A DNA stretch of 64,000 bases from Marinobacterium iners (GTDB lineage Bacteria > Pseudomonadota > Gammaproteobacteria > Pseudomonadales > Balneatricaceae), in NCBI RefSeq assembly GCF_017310015.1, contig NZ_CP022297.1:1922001-1986000 (forward strand), written 5' to 3'. A program made the translations under genes and the position numbers. How positions within the stretch are numbered: the first letter of the stretch is position 1; every line of letters starts with the position of its first letter. This document shows, in pieces, positions 20,410-29,052 of this stretch. Under the pieces are notes generated by a model. That model had not been told where the DNA came from. It saw nothing but the letters and a program-made list of their open reading frames with translations, and made no database searches.

Positions 20410-22476
20410 ATGAAGCACCTCCTGAGCCTGCTTGCCGTAGCTATACTGCTGCTCATCCTGATATTGCTGGTCGTATGGCCGTTCGACCAAGACACCACCG
20501 TTCAACTGAGGCAAGCAGAAAACAGCCTTGGCAGCCAAGTATTGCGCTTTGGCTACAACATTCCCGAACGCAGCGCACTCCATCTGGCAGCCATGCGCTT
20601 CAAGGAAGAGATCGAACGCCAGACAGAAGGGCGTATTGAAATCCAGCTCTTCCCCAATCAGGCCCTCGGAAATGACCACCAGATGCTGGAAATGGCCCGA
20701 CGCGGCGAGCTTGACCTCCTACTGATTCCCTCCGCCAAACTCAGCGTGGCACTGCCTGAGATGCAATATGCCGACATGCCCTTCCTCCTGCCTGCGCGAG
20801 AAGACATGTATGCAATGCTGGACGGCGAACCGGGGCGACTTCTTTTGGAAAAAATGAATAAAATCAATATGGTTGGCGTTACTTTTTGGGGTAATGGATT
20901 CAAACACTTCACCGCTAACCGGCCGTTGAAAAAACCTTCAGATTTTGCGGGCCTCAACATCAGAATCATGAAAAGCCGCCTGCTGCGTGATCAATTCAAC
21001 CTCATGGGCGCGGAAGCGGTACCGATCGACTTTCACGAAACGCGCCAGGCACTTCTTGACGGCGTAGTGGATGGTCAGGAAAACCCTCTGGTGGCGATTC
21101 ACAGTATGGGCATACACGAAGCACAAACCGATCTAACCCTGAGCGAGCACGCGTATCTGGCCTATATATTTGCCATCAGCGGAAAACGCTTTAACCAATT
21201 ACCGGGACGCCTGCAAACCCTTCTGATTGAAACGGCACGCGCGATCACACCCTGGCAACGCGCCGAGACTGAACGACAGGAAAGCGAATTTCTGGCCGAA
21301 ATTGCAGCCACAGGCATCCACATTCATCGACTGAGCAGGTCTGAACGAATACAGTTTCAGCGCGCTGTACAACCACTTGCTGATCGCTTTGAAACCACCA
21401 TCGGCGCCGACATCCTTGCGTACACTCACGAATACACGACATTGCAGCACCCCCAGGAGAATCGCTGGCTTATCGGCGTAGACACTGATCTGAGCACCGT
21501 GTCTCCCAAGCTTGGCCTGGAAATCAAGCGCGGTGCAGAGTTGGCCGTCGAGCGGTTTCGCAGGGCAGATCCAACTCTGATCCCGGATATTCGAGTAATA
21601 ACCCGCGACAATCGCAACCTTATCGGACGCTCAAACCGAACACTGGATGACTTTGCTCGCCAACCATCCATGATCGGGATTATTGCGGGAGTAGGGCCAC
21701 TCTCTTTCCAGGCCCAGCATATGATCACAGAAGCATCGCCGCCCATACTCAATCCATGGATGAGCCACACCGAGCTATTTTCAGCCGACAGTCGCTTGAT
21801 CAACCTTGCGCCATCATCATTCCAGATAGCCAAACAGCTGGGACAAGAGCTAAGTCAGCGAAATATCAGCACAGTACAGCTGCTGACAGAAGCAACAGCT
21901 CTGAGTGAAGATCTTGCTGTCGCAATAGAAACCGAGGCAATCAAGGCAGGCCTTGAGGTCCACTCAAAGATCAAGCTTGACCCTACAAAGCCATTGGCCC
22001 AACAGCTTAAAACCCAACAAAATACGGCAACAGACGCTATTATTCTGGTACTACACAGCCAGTTGCTTGAACAGAGCCTGGAATGGTACGAAGATCAGCC
22101 TGATATACCCCTGCTGATCTCAGCAGTAGACTGGACAGTTTCGGCAAACGCGCCCAATCTACTCAGCCTGCAGAGCTGGCATCATGGAAATACAATAGAC
22201 GATATCATAGCGGCATATACTGACCGTTACGGCAACGAACCAGCGTCAGTTTCAACGCTTTTGCAGTCACACGACGCAGCCTGGATATTGCTGTTCGCGG
22301 CAACACGGTGTGAGGCCGGACTGAGCGACAATATCAAGCAGGCCCTTAACGCTGCAGTACCATGCGAACGAGTGGCATCGGATTTTTCAATGACAGCTCC
22401 TGACCAGCCGGGGCAATTCAGGCTGCACCTGGCGCCAGCCTATCGGCAAACCGGTAGCAAAAGGGGGACACCATGA
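20410..22476 (+). CDS. Periplasmic fusion of a DctP (TRAP) solute-binding domain and a type 1 (LivK-like) ligand-binding domain
   Basis: This 688-residue protein starts with a hydrophobic segment (residues 1-20, signal peptide or anchor; no lipobox cysteine). Residues about 35-310 are a complete DctP-type TRAP binding protein: LRFGYNIPERSALHLAAMRF, LFPNQALGND, MPFLL, and the ligand-arginine strand LNIRIMKSRL followed by VPIDFHETRQALLDGVVDGQENP. From about residue 350 a second domain (WLIGVDTDLSTVSPKLGLEIKRGAELAVE; IIAGVGPLSFQAQ; AYTDRYGNEPASVSTLLQSHDAAWIL) resembles branched-chain amino-acid or urea binding proteins. No TRAP or ABC permease is nearby. The stop overlaps the GGDEF-EAL gene at 22473 (ATGA), so a ligand-sensing role for that protein is inferred. 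Confidence 0.82.
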   Translation: MKHLLSLLAVAILLLILILLVVWPFDQDTTVQLRQAENSLGSQVLRFGYNIPERSALHLAAMRFKEEIERQTEGRIEIQLFPNQALGNDHQMLEMARRGELDLLLIPSAKLSVALPEMQYADMPFLLPAREDMYAMLDGEPGRLLLEKMNKINMVGVTFWGNGFKHFTANRPLKKPSDFAGLNIRIMKSRLLRDQFNLMGAEAVPIDFHETRQALLDGVVDGQENPLVAIHSMGIHEAQTDLTLSEHAYLAYIFAISGKRFNQLPGRLQTLLIETARAITPWQRAETERQESEFLAEIAATGIHIHRLSRSERIQFQRAVQPLADRFETTIGADILAYTHEYTTLQHPQENRWLIGVDTDLSTVSPKLGLEIKRGAELAVERFRRADPTLIPDIRVITRDNRNLIGRSNRTLDDFARQPSMIGIIAGVGPLSFQAQHMITEASPPILNPWMSHTELFSADSRLINLAPSSFQIAKQLGQELSQRNISTVQLLTEATALSEDLAVAIETEAIKAGLEVHSKIKLDPTKPLAQQLKTQQNTATDAIILVLHSQLLEQSLEWYEDQPDIPLLISAVDWTVSANAPNLLSLQSWHHGNTIDDIIAAYTDRYGNEPASVSTLLQSHDAAWILLFAATRCEAGLSDNIKQALNAAVPCERVASDFSMTAPDQPGQFRLHLAPAYRQTGSKRGTP

Positions 22477-24794
22477 AGTTATTGACCTCTGACCAGCCAC
22501 CCAAGCATTACCGCAGCCTTCAGCGCAAACTGACACTGACAATATGCGGCTTTGTGGCGCTGGTTATGCTCATCGTCACTTTCACGGTTGCCTACATTTT
22601 ACGCAATGAGCTATATCAGCAGGCATACAAAGGGCTAGGGGAAAGCGCTCACTCGTCGTTGATCCAGCTGGAAAACCGTATCGCCTATCTGGTTGAGGGT
22701 ACCGCAAGACTGGCGGAAAACCCTTTCATGGTGAATGGGCTAATTGACAGTCAGGCTCGCACCACCGATTTACCACCATTGTTGGCAAACTTCTCTTCAG
22801 GGACGTCCATGCGCTCGGCAGCCCTGCTGGATTTTGATGGACAGCCGGTATATCAGGACGAACACTGGCTGCCTGAGTTTAACCAGTCAACAGAATTGAG
22901 AGCCGCTCTCTCGATGGGGGAAATTGCGCTCTATAACGACCCTGCCAACCGACAAATGACAGTCATTGCGCCAATCAAGTTCTACGACACAACTCAGGGC
23001 GCACTGTTGGCAGCCTTCGACCTGCGTGAACTGGTCGCACGTCATGCCTTTAGGGAAAACGAAGGATTCCTGAGGCTCTATACAGAAGACACTTCAGTGT
23101 TGACCCTGGGCCATGATGAAACCATCAATTACATCAGCAGTCGACAGCGACCGACAGTGGACACACCACTACTACAGCAACTTGATTTAAGCCTTGAAGC
23201 CGGCATTCCTGAATCCCAATTCGAGTCAGTCATCACAACGACTGTCACTCGCTTCGTCGGCATTGGCATTATTCTGACCTTGATAGCCGCCATACTGGCA
23301 GCATGGATTGGACAGGGGATAGCCTCACCCATAATCGAACTGTATCGCAGAGTAAAGGATACCCGCCGCGCAACCTGCGCGCCTCTTGGGACCCATGATG
23401 AACTTGAAGCACTTGCGGAAGCCTTTGATGAACGCACGCACGCACTGGAATTGGCACAACTTGGGTTGCAGGAACAACGCGACCGGTTTGAGTATGAGGC
23501 CAACCACGATTCACTGACTGGATTGCCTAACCGTTTTAATTTCAATCAGCAGCTAGAACTTGCCATCAGCCAAGCGGTACACGACTGTCTAAACTTCACT
23601 CTGGCGTATATTGATCTGGACCGCTTCAAGCTGATCAATGACAGCCTTGGACACCCTGTCGGGGATAAGGTACTGATCACCGTGGCTGACCGCCTTAAAG
23701 CTTTGCTTGGAAAGGGGGATCGTCTTTTCCGGCACGGCGGTGACGAATTTTTCCTGCTGCTGGCTGCCAGTGCCGATACCCGACATGAAGACGAACTTCT
23801 GCCACGCGTTGTGGCCGCCCTGTCAGATCCCGTCATCAAACATGGACATCATCTGGACGTTCGGGCCAGCATCGGAGTCACGCGATGCCCACAGGATGGC
23901 AATACCGCTCAAGCACTGACACGCAACAGCGATCTCGCCATGTACCTGGCCAAGAAGATGGGCGGCGGACAGTATCAGCACTTTCATACCAGCCTCAGTG
24001 ATCAGGCACTGCAACGCATGGAAGTTGAAGCAGGGCTGAAACAAGCACTGCAAAAAGGGGAGCTGCGGGTATATTTCCAACCCCAGGTCGATATGCGCAA
24101 TGGCCACATGACGGGCACCGAAGCACTGGTACGTTGGCAGCACCCGGATAAGGGACTCCTGATGCCAGGCGCATTCATTCCGATTGCCGAGGAAACCCGG
24201 CTGATTATTGATCTGGGCAACGAGGTCATGCGACAAGCCTGTCAGCAACAGGTCGAGTGGTATCGTGCTGGCTTCAACCCGGGAAGGGTCTCCGTAAACC
24301 TGGCGGGGGCACAGATTCACGAAGCTGACTTGGTTGAATCCGTTCAAAGCGTGTTACATCAGACTGGTTGTAAACCACAATGGCTTGAACTGGAGGTAAC
24401 CGAGGGCTTTATTATGCAAGACACCGCCAGAACCGTGCCAACCCTGAAGCAGCTTAAGGAAATGGGAATACTATTGTCGATCGATGATTTTGGCACCGGA
24501 TACTCATCACTGACCTACCTCAAACGACTGCCGGTATGCCGGCTGAAAATCGACCAATCGTTTGTCAGAAACTCAGTAATGGATCCCAACGATCTTGCCA
24601 TTATCGAAGCCATCATAGCACTGGCAAATAAACTGGACCTGGAGCTTATCGCAGAAGGAGTTGAAACCGAAGAGCAGAAGAAACTGCTTCTGCAGGCTGG
24701 ATGCCCGCACGCACAGGGCTATTTATATGGCAAACCCATGCCGGCACTGGAACTGATGGAGATGCTCCGCGAGAACCAGACCGGCACGGCATAA
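22473..24794 (+). CDS. Membrane GGDEF-EAL cyclic-di-GMP protein
   Basis: This 773-residue protein has a periplasmic sensor domain between helices at about 24-48 and 257-280, a HAMP-like linker (residues about 280-330), a GGDEF domain with intact GGDEF at about residues 421-425, and an EAL domain from about 525 with intact TEALVRW and the loop DDFGTGYSSL. Both catalytic motifs are complete, so it could make or degrade cyclic di-GMP. It is translationally coupled to the dual ligand-binding protein upstream, which is probably its periplasmic input. It ends only six bases before the convergent gene at 24801. Confidence 0.92.
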   Translation: MKLLTSDQPPKHYRSLQRKLTLTICGFVALVMLIVTFTVAYILRNELYQQAYKGLGESAHSSLIQLENRIAYLVEGTARLAENPFMVNGLIDSQARTTDLPPLLANFSSGTSMRSAALLDFDGQPVYQDEHWLPEFNQSTELRAALSMGEIALYNDPANRQMTVIAPIKFYDTTQGALLAAFDLRELVARHAFRENEGFLRLYTEDTSVLTLGHDETINYISSRQRPTVDTPLLQQLDLSLEAGIPESQFESVITTTVTRFVGIGIILTLIAAILAAWIGQGIASPIIELYRRVKDTRRATCAPLGTHDELEALAEAFDERTHALELAQLGLQEQRDRFEYEANHDSLTGLPNRFNFNQQLELAISQAVHDCLNFTLAYIDLDRFKLINDSLGHPVGDKVLITVADRLKALLGKGDRLFRHGGDEFFLLLAASADTRHEDELLPRVVAALSDPVIKHGHHLDVRASIGVTRCPQDGNTAQALTRNSDLAMYLAKKMGGGQYQHFHTSLSDQALQRMEVEAGLKQALQKGELRVYFQPQVDMRNGHMTGTEALVRWQHPDKGLLMPGAFIPIAEETRLIIDLGNEVMRQACQQQVEWYRAGFNPGRVSVNLAGAQIHEADLVESVQSVLHQTGCKPQWLELEVTEGFIMQDTARTVPTLKQLKEMGILLSIDDFGTGYSSLTYLKRLPVCRLKIDQSFVRNSVMDPNDLAIIEAIIALANKLDLELIAEGVETEEQKKLLLQAGCPHAQGYLYGKPMPALELMEMLRENQTGTA

Positions 24795-24800
24795 TGGATA

Positions 24801-25232
24801 TTAAGAGATTCGGTGAAGAACCCAACGAGCGGCGAATGTACCTACCACAAACGCCATCACGACTATCAGAATGTCGCTGTCAGCAAAGCTCAATGATGTA
24901 ATCATCGGCCCGGGACAGTACCCTGCAAGCCCCCAACCCACACCAAACACAACACCGCCAATAACAAGACGCTTATCAACCTCAGCCTTGGTTGGAAGCC
25001 TGAAAAATTCAGCCAGAAGCGGGCGTTTTTGTTTCAAAATAAGTGGCGTCAGCAGCGCATTAACCAGCAAACCGCCAGCCATCACGAATGCCAGAGACGG
25101 GTCCCAGCTGCCCAACAGATCAAGAAAATTTGTCACCTTGGCAGGATCAATCATTTGTGACAAGCCAAGACCAAAGCCGAATAGTGAACCGGCAGCAAGT
25201 GCGGCCAGCAGTTGTTTCATGGACTGACTCAT
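24801..25232 (-). CDS. YeeE/YedE-family transporter subunit, second half (DUF6691-like)
   Basis: This 143-residue membrane protein has about four helices, including GLGLSQMIDPAKVTNFLDLLGSWDPSLAFVMAGG and GVGWGLAGYCPGPMITSL. The cysteine-containing GYCPGP motif and the paired arrangement match the YeeE/YedE (sulfur transport) family. The start overlaps the stop of the partner at 25229, so the two are co-translated. Substrate is unproven; thiosulfate or a related sulfur species is suggested by better-known family members. Confidence 0.85.
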   Translation of the reverse strand: MSQSMKQLLAALAAGSLFGFGLGLSQMIDPAKVTNFLDLLGSWDPSLAFVMAGGLLVNALLTPLILKQKRPLLAEFFRLPTKAEVDKRLVIGGVVFGVGWGLAGYCPGPMITSLSFADSDILIVVMAFVVGTFAARWVLHRIS

Positions 25233-25675
25233 GCTGCATCTCCCATAAGGTGACGCACAACATACACGGTTACAATCGCACTACCCATAAAACAAAAAGT
25301 AGCCACAAGAGAACGCGGACTGCGGCGCGCAAGACCACAAATACCATGGCCGCTGGTGCAGCCCGTACCGATCTGTGTACCAATTCCCACAAGCAGGCCC
25401 GCAATGATCAGCACAGGCTTGTCAGCAACCGCTGCTATATGCTGCACACCAGCACCCAACCCTGACCACTGATAGAGGAAGCCTCCCAGAATCAACCCAA
25501 GAATGAACACGACACGCCAGCCAATATCATCACGGGACTCGGGATAGATAATACCGCCGGCAATTCCGGAAATGCCGGCCACCCGACCTTTTGCAAGCAG
25601 TAGGAACGCAGCCGAGAGGCCGATCAAGGCCCCTCCGATCAGTGCAGGGACCGGGGTAAAGTTTATGATTGTCAT
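25229..25675 (-). CDS. YeeE/YedE-family transporter subunit, first half
   Basis: This 148-residue membrane protein carries the conserved GTQIGTGCTSGHGICGLARRSPRSLVA segment, whose cysteines line the pathway in YeeE-like proteins. Together with its overlapping partner it makes one split transporter. The 5' region (25676-25740) is very AT-rich with palindromic stretches, suggesting a regulated promoter, but no regulator gene is adjacent. Confidence 0.86.
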   Translation of the reverse strand: MTIINFTPVPALIGGALIGLSAAFLLLAKGRVAGISGIAGGIIYPESRDDIGWRVVFILGLILGGFLYQWSGLGAGVQHIAAVADKPVLIIAGLLVGIGTQIGTGCTSGHGICGLARRSPRSLVATFCFMGSAIVTVYVVRHLMGDAA

Positions 25676-25852
25676 GGATAGAAGATGCCTTGAAAATTGA
25701 TATTTAAATTAGACTCGTCTTATATAAAAAGATTATCCCTGAACTAGCAAAAAGTGCAAGCGGAGTAGAGCAGGCCCAGACCACTGCGGCATGACCTCAG
25801 ATTGGCGTCTACACTTAGCCCAGTGACACACACAATTAATGGGGAGACAGAC

Positions 25853-26185
25853 ATGCTGCTGGCAGAAAAACGCTGCATACCTTGCCATGGTGAAGTATCA
25901 GCGCTTACGCGCAAGGATGCCGAAAATTACCTTAAGCAAGTACAAGGCTGGTCACTTTCAGACAACGCGAGTCGCATCCACCGAGAGTTCATTTTCCCTG
26001 ACTTCAAAACCGCCCTGACTTTTGCTAATCATGTTGGAGAGCTGGCAGAGGAGGCGGGCCACCACCCTGAAATATGCTTCGGCTGGGGCTATGCCAAAGT
26101 AGAGATATGGACACACAAAGTTGGCGGTTTGCATGAAAATGACTTCATTCTGGCAGCACGGATAGACGCTCTTGAAGAGGCTTGA
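25853..26185 (+). CDS. phhB: Pterin-4a-carbinolamine dehydratase
   Basis: This 110-residue enzyme recycles 4a-hydroxytetrahydrobiopterin, normally for phenylalanine hydroxylase. The active-site pattern is present in EEAGHHPEICFGWGYAKVEIWTHKVGGLHENDF (the HHP histidines and the later WTH). The start ATG at 25853 has an excellent GGGGAG site six bases upstream. An N-terminal CIPC pair is common in marine versions. phhA is not in the window. Confidence 0.92.
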   Translation: MLLAEKRCIPCHGEVSALTRKDAENYLKQVQGWSLSDNASRIHREFIFPDFKTALTFANHVGELAEEAGHHPEICFGWGYAKVEIWTHKVGGLHENDFILAARIDALEEA

Positions 26186-26235
26186 CCCTCAGCTGCCTAC
26201 GAATAAGTCCGGCCCAAGGCTCTGAAACGTCGCGA

Positions 26236-26450
26236 TCGCTACCTCAGAGGCAAAAATTCAGTACTCATGGCGTTCAAAAGATGGCGGAAGTTCAGGATAG
26301 TGGTGTGATCGGGAATGGCCTTATCAGTGACAGCCGAGCAAACAGACGCATGGACGCAATCTCATAGAACGCGTCTTCCATGGCTGGATCACTGAGGTTA
26401 TACCACTGCTGCATGCAGTGAATGTCCGCGAATGTAAGTTGCTGATCCAT
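26236..26450 (-). pseudogene. Decayed IS5-family transposase fragment
   Basis: Read on the minus strand from 26450, the frame gives MDQQLTFADIHCMQQWYNLS, DPAMEDAFYEIASMRLFARL, then a one-base shift into DKAIPDHTTILNFRHLLNA. This is the N-terminal part of an IS5-type transposase. Compared with the family, the segment between MDQQLTFAD and IHCMQQW is deleted, there is a frameshift, and the catalytic C-terminal region is missing. No clear terminal inverted repeats remain. The rest of the 26186-26537 gap shows nothing else. Confidence 0.8.
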
Positions 26451-26537
26451 CGGTGCATCCCAAGGCTTTCCTCGTGTCGTTTTTGATATGCTAAAAAATA
26501 TTATAAATAAATTGAATCAAATGGTTGGAAGATTATA

Positions 26538-27089
26538 TTGAGAATTCACATTACAAAAAAATTGGCAGAAAAGCTCAAGAAGGCTGGCTTTGAAATCGCT
26601 GATTCAGCTGAGGAGCAGCCATCGGCCCTAGGCGACTGGCATGCCAATATCACAACGATTCAGCGTCGTCAGTGTCTGGTGTTTACTCACGACCAGACGC
26701 GGTTCTCATTGGCATTGATCGGCATGACGCAAAAAGAGATTAAGGAGCTGACGTTCTGGTTCAGCGATATGTTGGCTAACACCATGTTAAAGCAGGGCTA
26801 TCCTGTAGAATTGATGGAACGTGCCGTGAGCTCATTTAGTGAACTCAGCTTCGATACACAGTGCAGCCGCTCAGTTCAAGGAACATTGCGCAACATGATC
26901 TGGGACCTGGAATCGTTTACATGGGACGGCACACAGATCACTGACTTGGCACCATACTCGATTTCCGCAAGCCTCTGTGAACGTCCATGCAGCATCAAGG
27001 GCATGAGAGAGTTGGACTGCTTGTGGCCAGCCAAAGAGATGCTGAAGCTACTGGAGCAGTTACCAGGCCCACATGAGACACTTCACTGA
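26538..27089 (+). CDS. DUF6933-like hypothetical protein
   Basis: This 183-residue protein begins MRIHITKKLAEKLKKAGF and contains WHANITTIQRRQCLVFTHDQTRFSLAL, which resembles the small DUF6933 group of uncharacterised proteins. The start codon is TTG, with GGAAG upstream. No transmembrane or signal segment is seen. It is flanked by the IS5 remnant and the dif region, so it may itself be an acquired gene. Function is unknown. Confidence 0.7.
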   Translation: MRIHITKKLAEKLKKAGFEIADSAEEQPSALGDWHANITTIQRRQCLVFTHDQTRFSLALIGMTQKEIKELTFWFSDMLANTMLKQGYPVELMERAVSSFSELSFDTQCSRSVQGTLRNMIWDLESFTWDGTQITDLAPYSISASLCERPCSIKGMRELDCLWPAKEMLKLLEQLPGPHETLH

Positions 27090-27411
27090 TCGGATCAGTG
27101 CAGAATCACACCAATCACAAATCGCCACCAGCTTGCACGGAACGACACTCAACCCACAAAACTGAAATCTTCGGCACTCTCCGCACGGGTTGATTAATCC
27201 TTAATCACACCAATAATCCCATAGTGGGTTATACGCCTGAAAAAGCAGGATCTCATCTTATCGGCAGTTAACGGTTTCGGCGGGACAGGGCGAATCAGCC
27301 TGTAGGCCAAGCGCTGCCTGGCATTGAGCTTTAGTACGTAAGATGAGACTGATCTCACAGTAAAATACAAATAACACAAACTCACAGCAATGGAGGCTAA
27401 CCAGACACTAT
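27090..27411. other. Gene-free host flank of dif
   Basis: No convincing gene is seen in these 322 bases. There is a 10-bp inverted repeat, TCTCATCTTA (27251-27260) and TAAGATGAGA (27339-27348), enclosing a GC-richer 78-base segment. The host half of dif begins immediately after. Confidence 0.5.
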
Positions 27412-27439
27412 ATTTAACATAATATACATTATGCGAAAC
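27412..27439 (-). other. dif: dif-type XerC/XerD recombination site, left end of the prophage array
   Basis: XerD arm ATTTAACATAA (27412-27422), central TATACA (27423-27428) and XerC arm TTATGCGAAAC (27429-27439) form a 28-bp site. The XerD arm and centre are identical to the reverse complement of E. coli dif. The XerC arm is the left end of the first prophage. The host XerC arm (TTATGCGAACC) is found 18.9 kb away at 46300-46310. Confidence 0.92.
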
Positions 27440-27556
27440 CCGATAGAAGGGAAAAAAGCGGTTAATCAGGGGGTGAAATGCTGCCGGTGTTCCTATCAGA
27501 CAGCGATCAGCACAACGAGTAAATCAGGATAGACAGGACGCCAAGAGCGGTTGAAC

Positions 27557-27635
27557 ATGCCCGCCGCTAGCGGGCATAAACAGTGCCAGTAGTCAGGCTG
27601 TGCGAGTCGCATACGCTCACGCACAGTCTGACTAC
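27557..27635. other. Phage intergenic hairpins (candidate packaging or minus-strand signal), copy 1
   Basis: Two stem-loops lie between the phage end and the zot stop. The first is ATGCCCGC / GCGGGCAT (27557-27577). The second is long: GTAGTCAG-G-CTGTGCG (27589-27604) pairs with CGCACAG-T-CTGACTAC (27620-27635) and overlaps the zot stop codon. Long imperfect hairpins beside the end of gene I/IV are where Ff-type phages keep packaging and complementary-strand signals. Confidence 0.55.
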
Positions 27636-28774
27636 ATGGACACGGGTTGTGCCGCAGTACCCAAGCCGCCGTTTCTAAATCCGGTTGTACGGTCGACGCG
27701 CTTTCCGTCAACGATACACCAATCCATAAAACCGCCGGTATAGCTATGGCATGCAGCCTTGTCGACATAACGATAACCAACGCGATTCTGGACAACAACA
27801 AAATCACCAGATGGCAAACCAACCTCACCAACAAGTTGCCAATCGTTAGAGGCACTGGGGAGATTAGAATCAGGGTCTAAATAGGGATCAGGCGAAGGAG
27901 AGGCAGGGACAGGCGGCAGTAAAGCAGGTTTTGGATCATAAACCGTAGGCAAACTAACACCCTCGGGAACATCAACATGCTGAGAAGCAGTATCAACGCG
28001 ATCTGTAGCACCGAAACCACTCGACAAAAGATCATATGCAGACCAGCCGCCAATGATAAGGGCGAGAGGACCACCGATGAGGGACATGAGCAAAGCTGGA
28101 GATCGGAGCTTATTTGCACGCTTATCAGCCTTTTGCTCTTTCCCTGCCCCATGAAGCCCCCCTGCCTGCGACTTAGTAGCGGACTGATACAGATTATATA
28201 CTTTAGGTTGATATGAACCGTAGAACTCACGAAGACGCCGGTTAACTGACGGTTTTGGGCCCGTAACCGGACCAGTGAATACGTCAATACGATAACGCCG
28301 ATCCTGACCAACATGGTTAAGCTTTTGAGCACGGTAGGTTTCGTCAACGAAATTGCGCACCCAACTGGCAAGCTGGGCAAGATCCTGAGTAACGAGAACT
28401 ATCTCAGTTGAGCGACCCGCCGCATCGACTTGGTGACGATGCTCAGCGAAGTATTCCTGATGCTGTTTTTTTGCCTGGTTAACTTTTTGGCCTGATGGCC
28501 ACACCCTCCAGACCTCGTCCCATACATGAACAGCACCATATCGAAGGTGCAAGAACGTTTCGTTTTCAGAATCGGCAACGGCCTGTAAATCCATTAACTC
28601 GATTCGAGGATGAGGAGCAGAATTAAGACGGCACCATTCCTGAATCTCGCCCATTTTCAGTGGCAAGTTGGTGACGATCGGTCGACCCTGCAAAAGACAG
28701 GGCAAAATTACATTCTCTACTACTCCATAGCTTTTGCCAGAACCCGGTAGCCCGGTATATGCAACAACAGACAT
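27632..28774 (-). CDS. Zot-like assembly ATPase (pI), prophage copy 1
   Basis: This 380-residue inner-membrane ATPase extrudes the filamentous virion. Walker A is GLPGSGKS (residues about 8-15) and a Walker B-like stretch is VHVWDEVWRVWP (about 83-94). A single transmembrane helix (LLMSLIGGPLALIIGGWSAY, about 228-247) separates the cytoplasmic ATPase from a periplasmic tail with a CX(9)C pair (ACHSYTGGFMDWC). The Zot name comes from the V. cholerae homologue; the phage role is morphogenesis. Confidence 0.93.
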   Translation of the reverse strand: MSVVAYTGLPGSGKSYGVVENVILPCLLQGRPIVTNLPLKMGEIQEWCRLNSAPHPRIELMDLQAVADSENETFLHLRYGAVHVWDEVWRVWPSGQKVNQAKKQHQEYFAEHRHQVDAAGRSTEIVLVTQDLAQLASWVRNFVDETYRAQKLNHVGQDRRYRIDVFTGPVTGPKPSVNRRLREFYGSYQPKVYNLYQSATKSQAGGLHGAGKEQKADKRANKLRSPALLMSLIGGPLALIIGGWSAYDLLSSGFGATDRVDTASQHVDVPEGVSLPTVYDPKPALLPPVPASPSPDPYLDPDSNLPSASNDWQLVGEVGLPSGDFVVVQNRVGYRYVDKAACHSYTGGFMDWCIVDGKRVDRTTGFRNGGLGTAAQPVSM

Positions 28775-28782
28775 AAATCACC

Positions 28783-29043
28783 TCATCCTATAATTGGTAT
28801 ACGGCGGATTATAAAACGAATCAGATAAGCACTGAGAATGATTGAAATACCGTATTCAATTTGCATAGGCCCGACAAAATAGGCGACCTCAGGAGTTATT
28901 CCAGCAAGAGAACCACCGACATCGTCAAACCACTCGGGGGCAGGTATTTGCTCAAGAACCGACATAAGAAGATCGAACAACCAAAAAAGCATTTCACGGA
29001 ACCAATGCTTCAAAGTATCGAAAAAAGGTACAAGCAATAACAT
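28783..29043 (-). CDS. pVI-like minor coat protein (DUF2523-like), copy 1
   Basis: This 86-residue hydrophobic protein with two to three helices lies between the adsorption protein and Zot, exactly where inoviruses carry pVI. pVI caps the virion end with pIII. Spacings to both neighbours are only eight or nine bases, so it is in the same transcript. Confidence 0.8.
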   Translation of the reverse strand: MLLLVPFFDTLKHWFREMLFWLFDLLMSVLEQIPAPEWFDDVGGSLAGITPEVAYFVGPMQIEYGISIILSAYLIRFIIRRIPIIG

Positions 29044-29052
29044 AAAACCCCC

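Noticed and set aside
26182..26367. 61-codon plus-strand frame after phhB
   Set aside because: It runs antisense over the IS5 remnant, which explains the open frame.
27194..27385. 63-codon minus-strand frame beside dif
   Set aside because: No ribosome site, no family features, and it crosses the inverted repeat of the host flank, so it is treated as non-coding.
27632..28774. Zot as an enterotoxin (zonula occludens toxin)
   Set aside because: The gene lies in a complete inovirus and has the pI-type ATPase and membrane topology. The C-terminal toxin activity described for V. cholerae cannot be assumed, so it is called as a morphogenesis ATPase.
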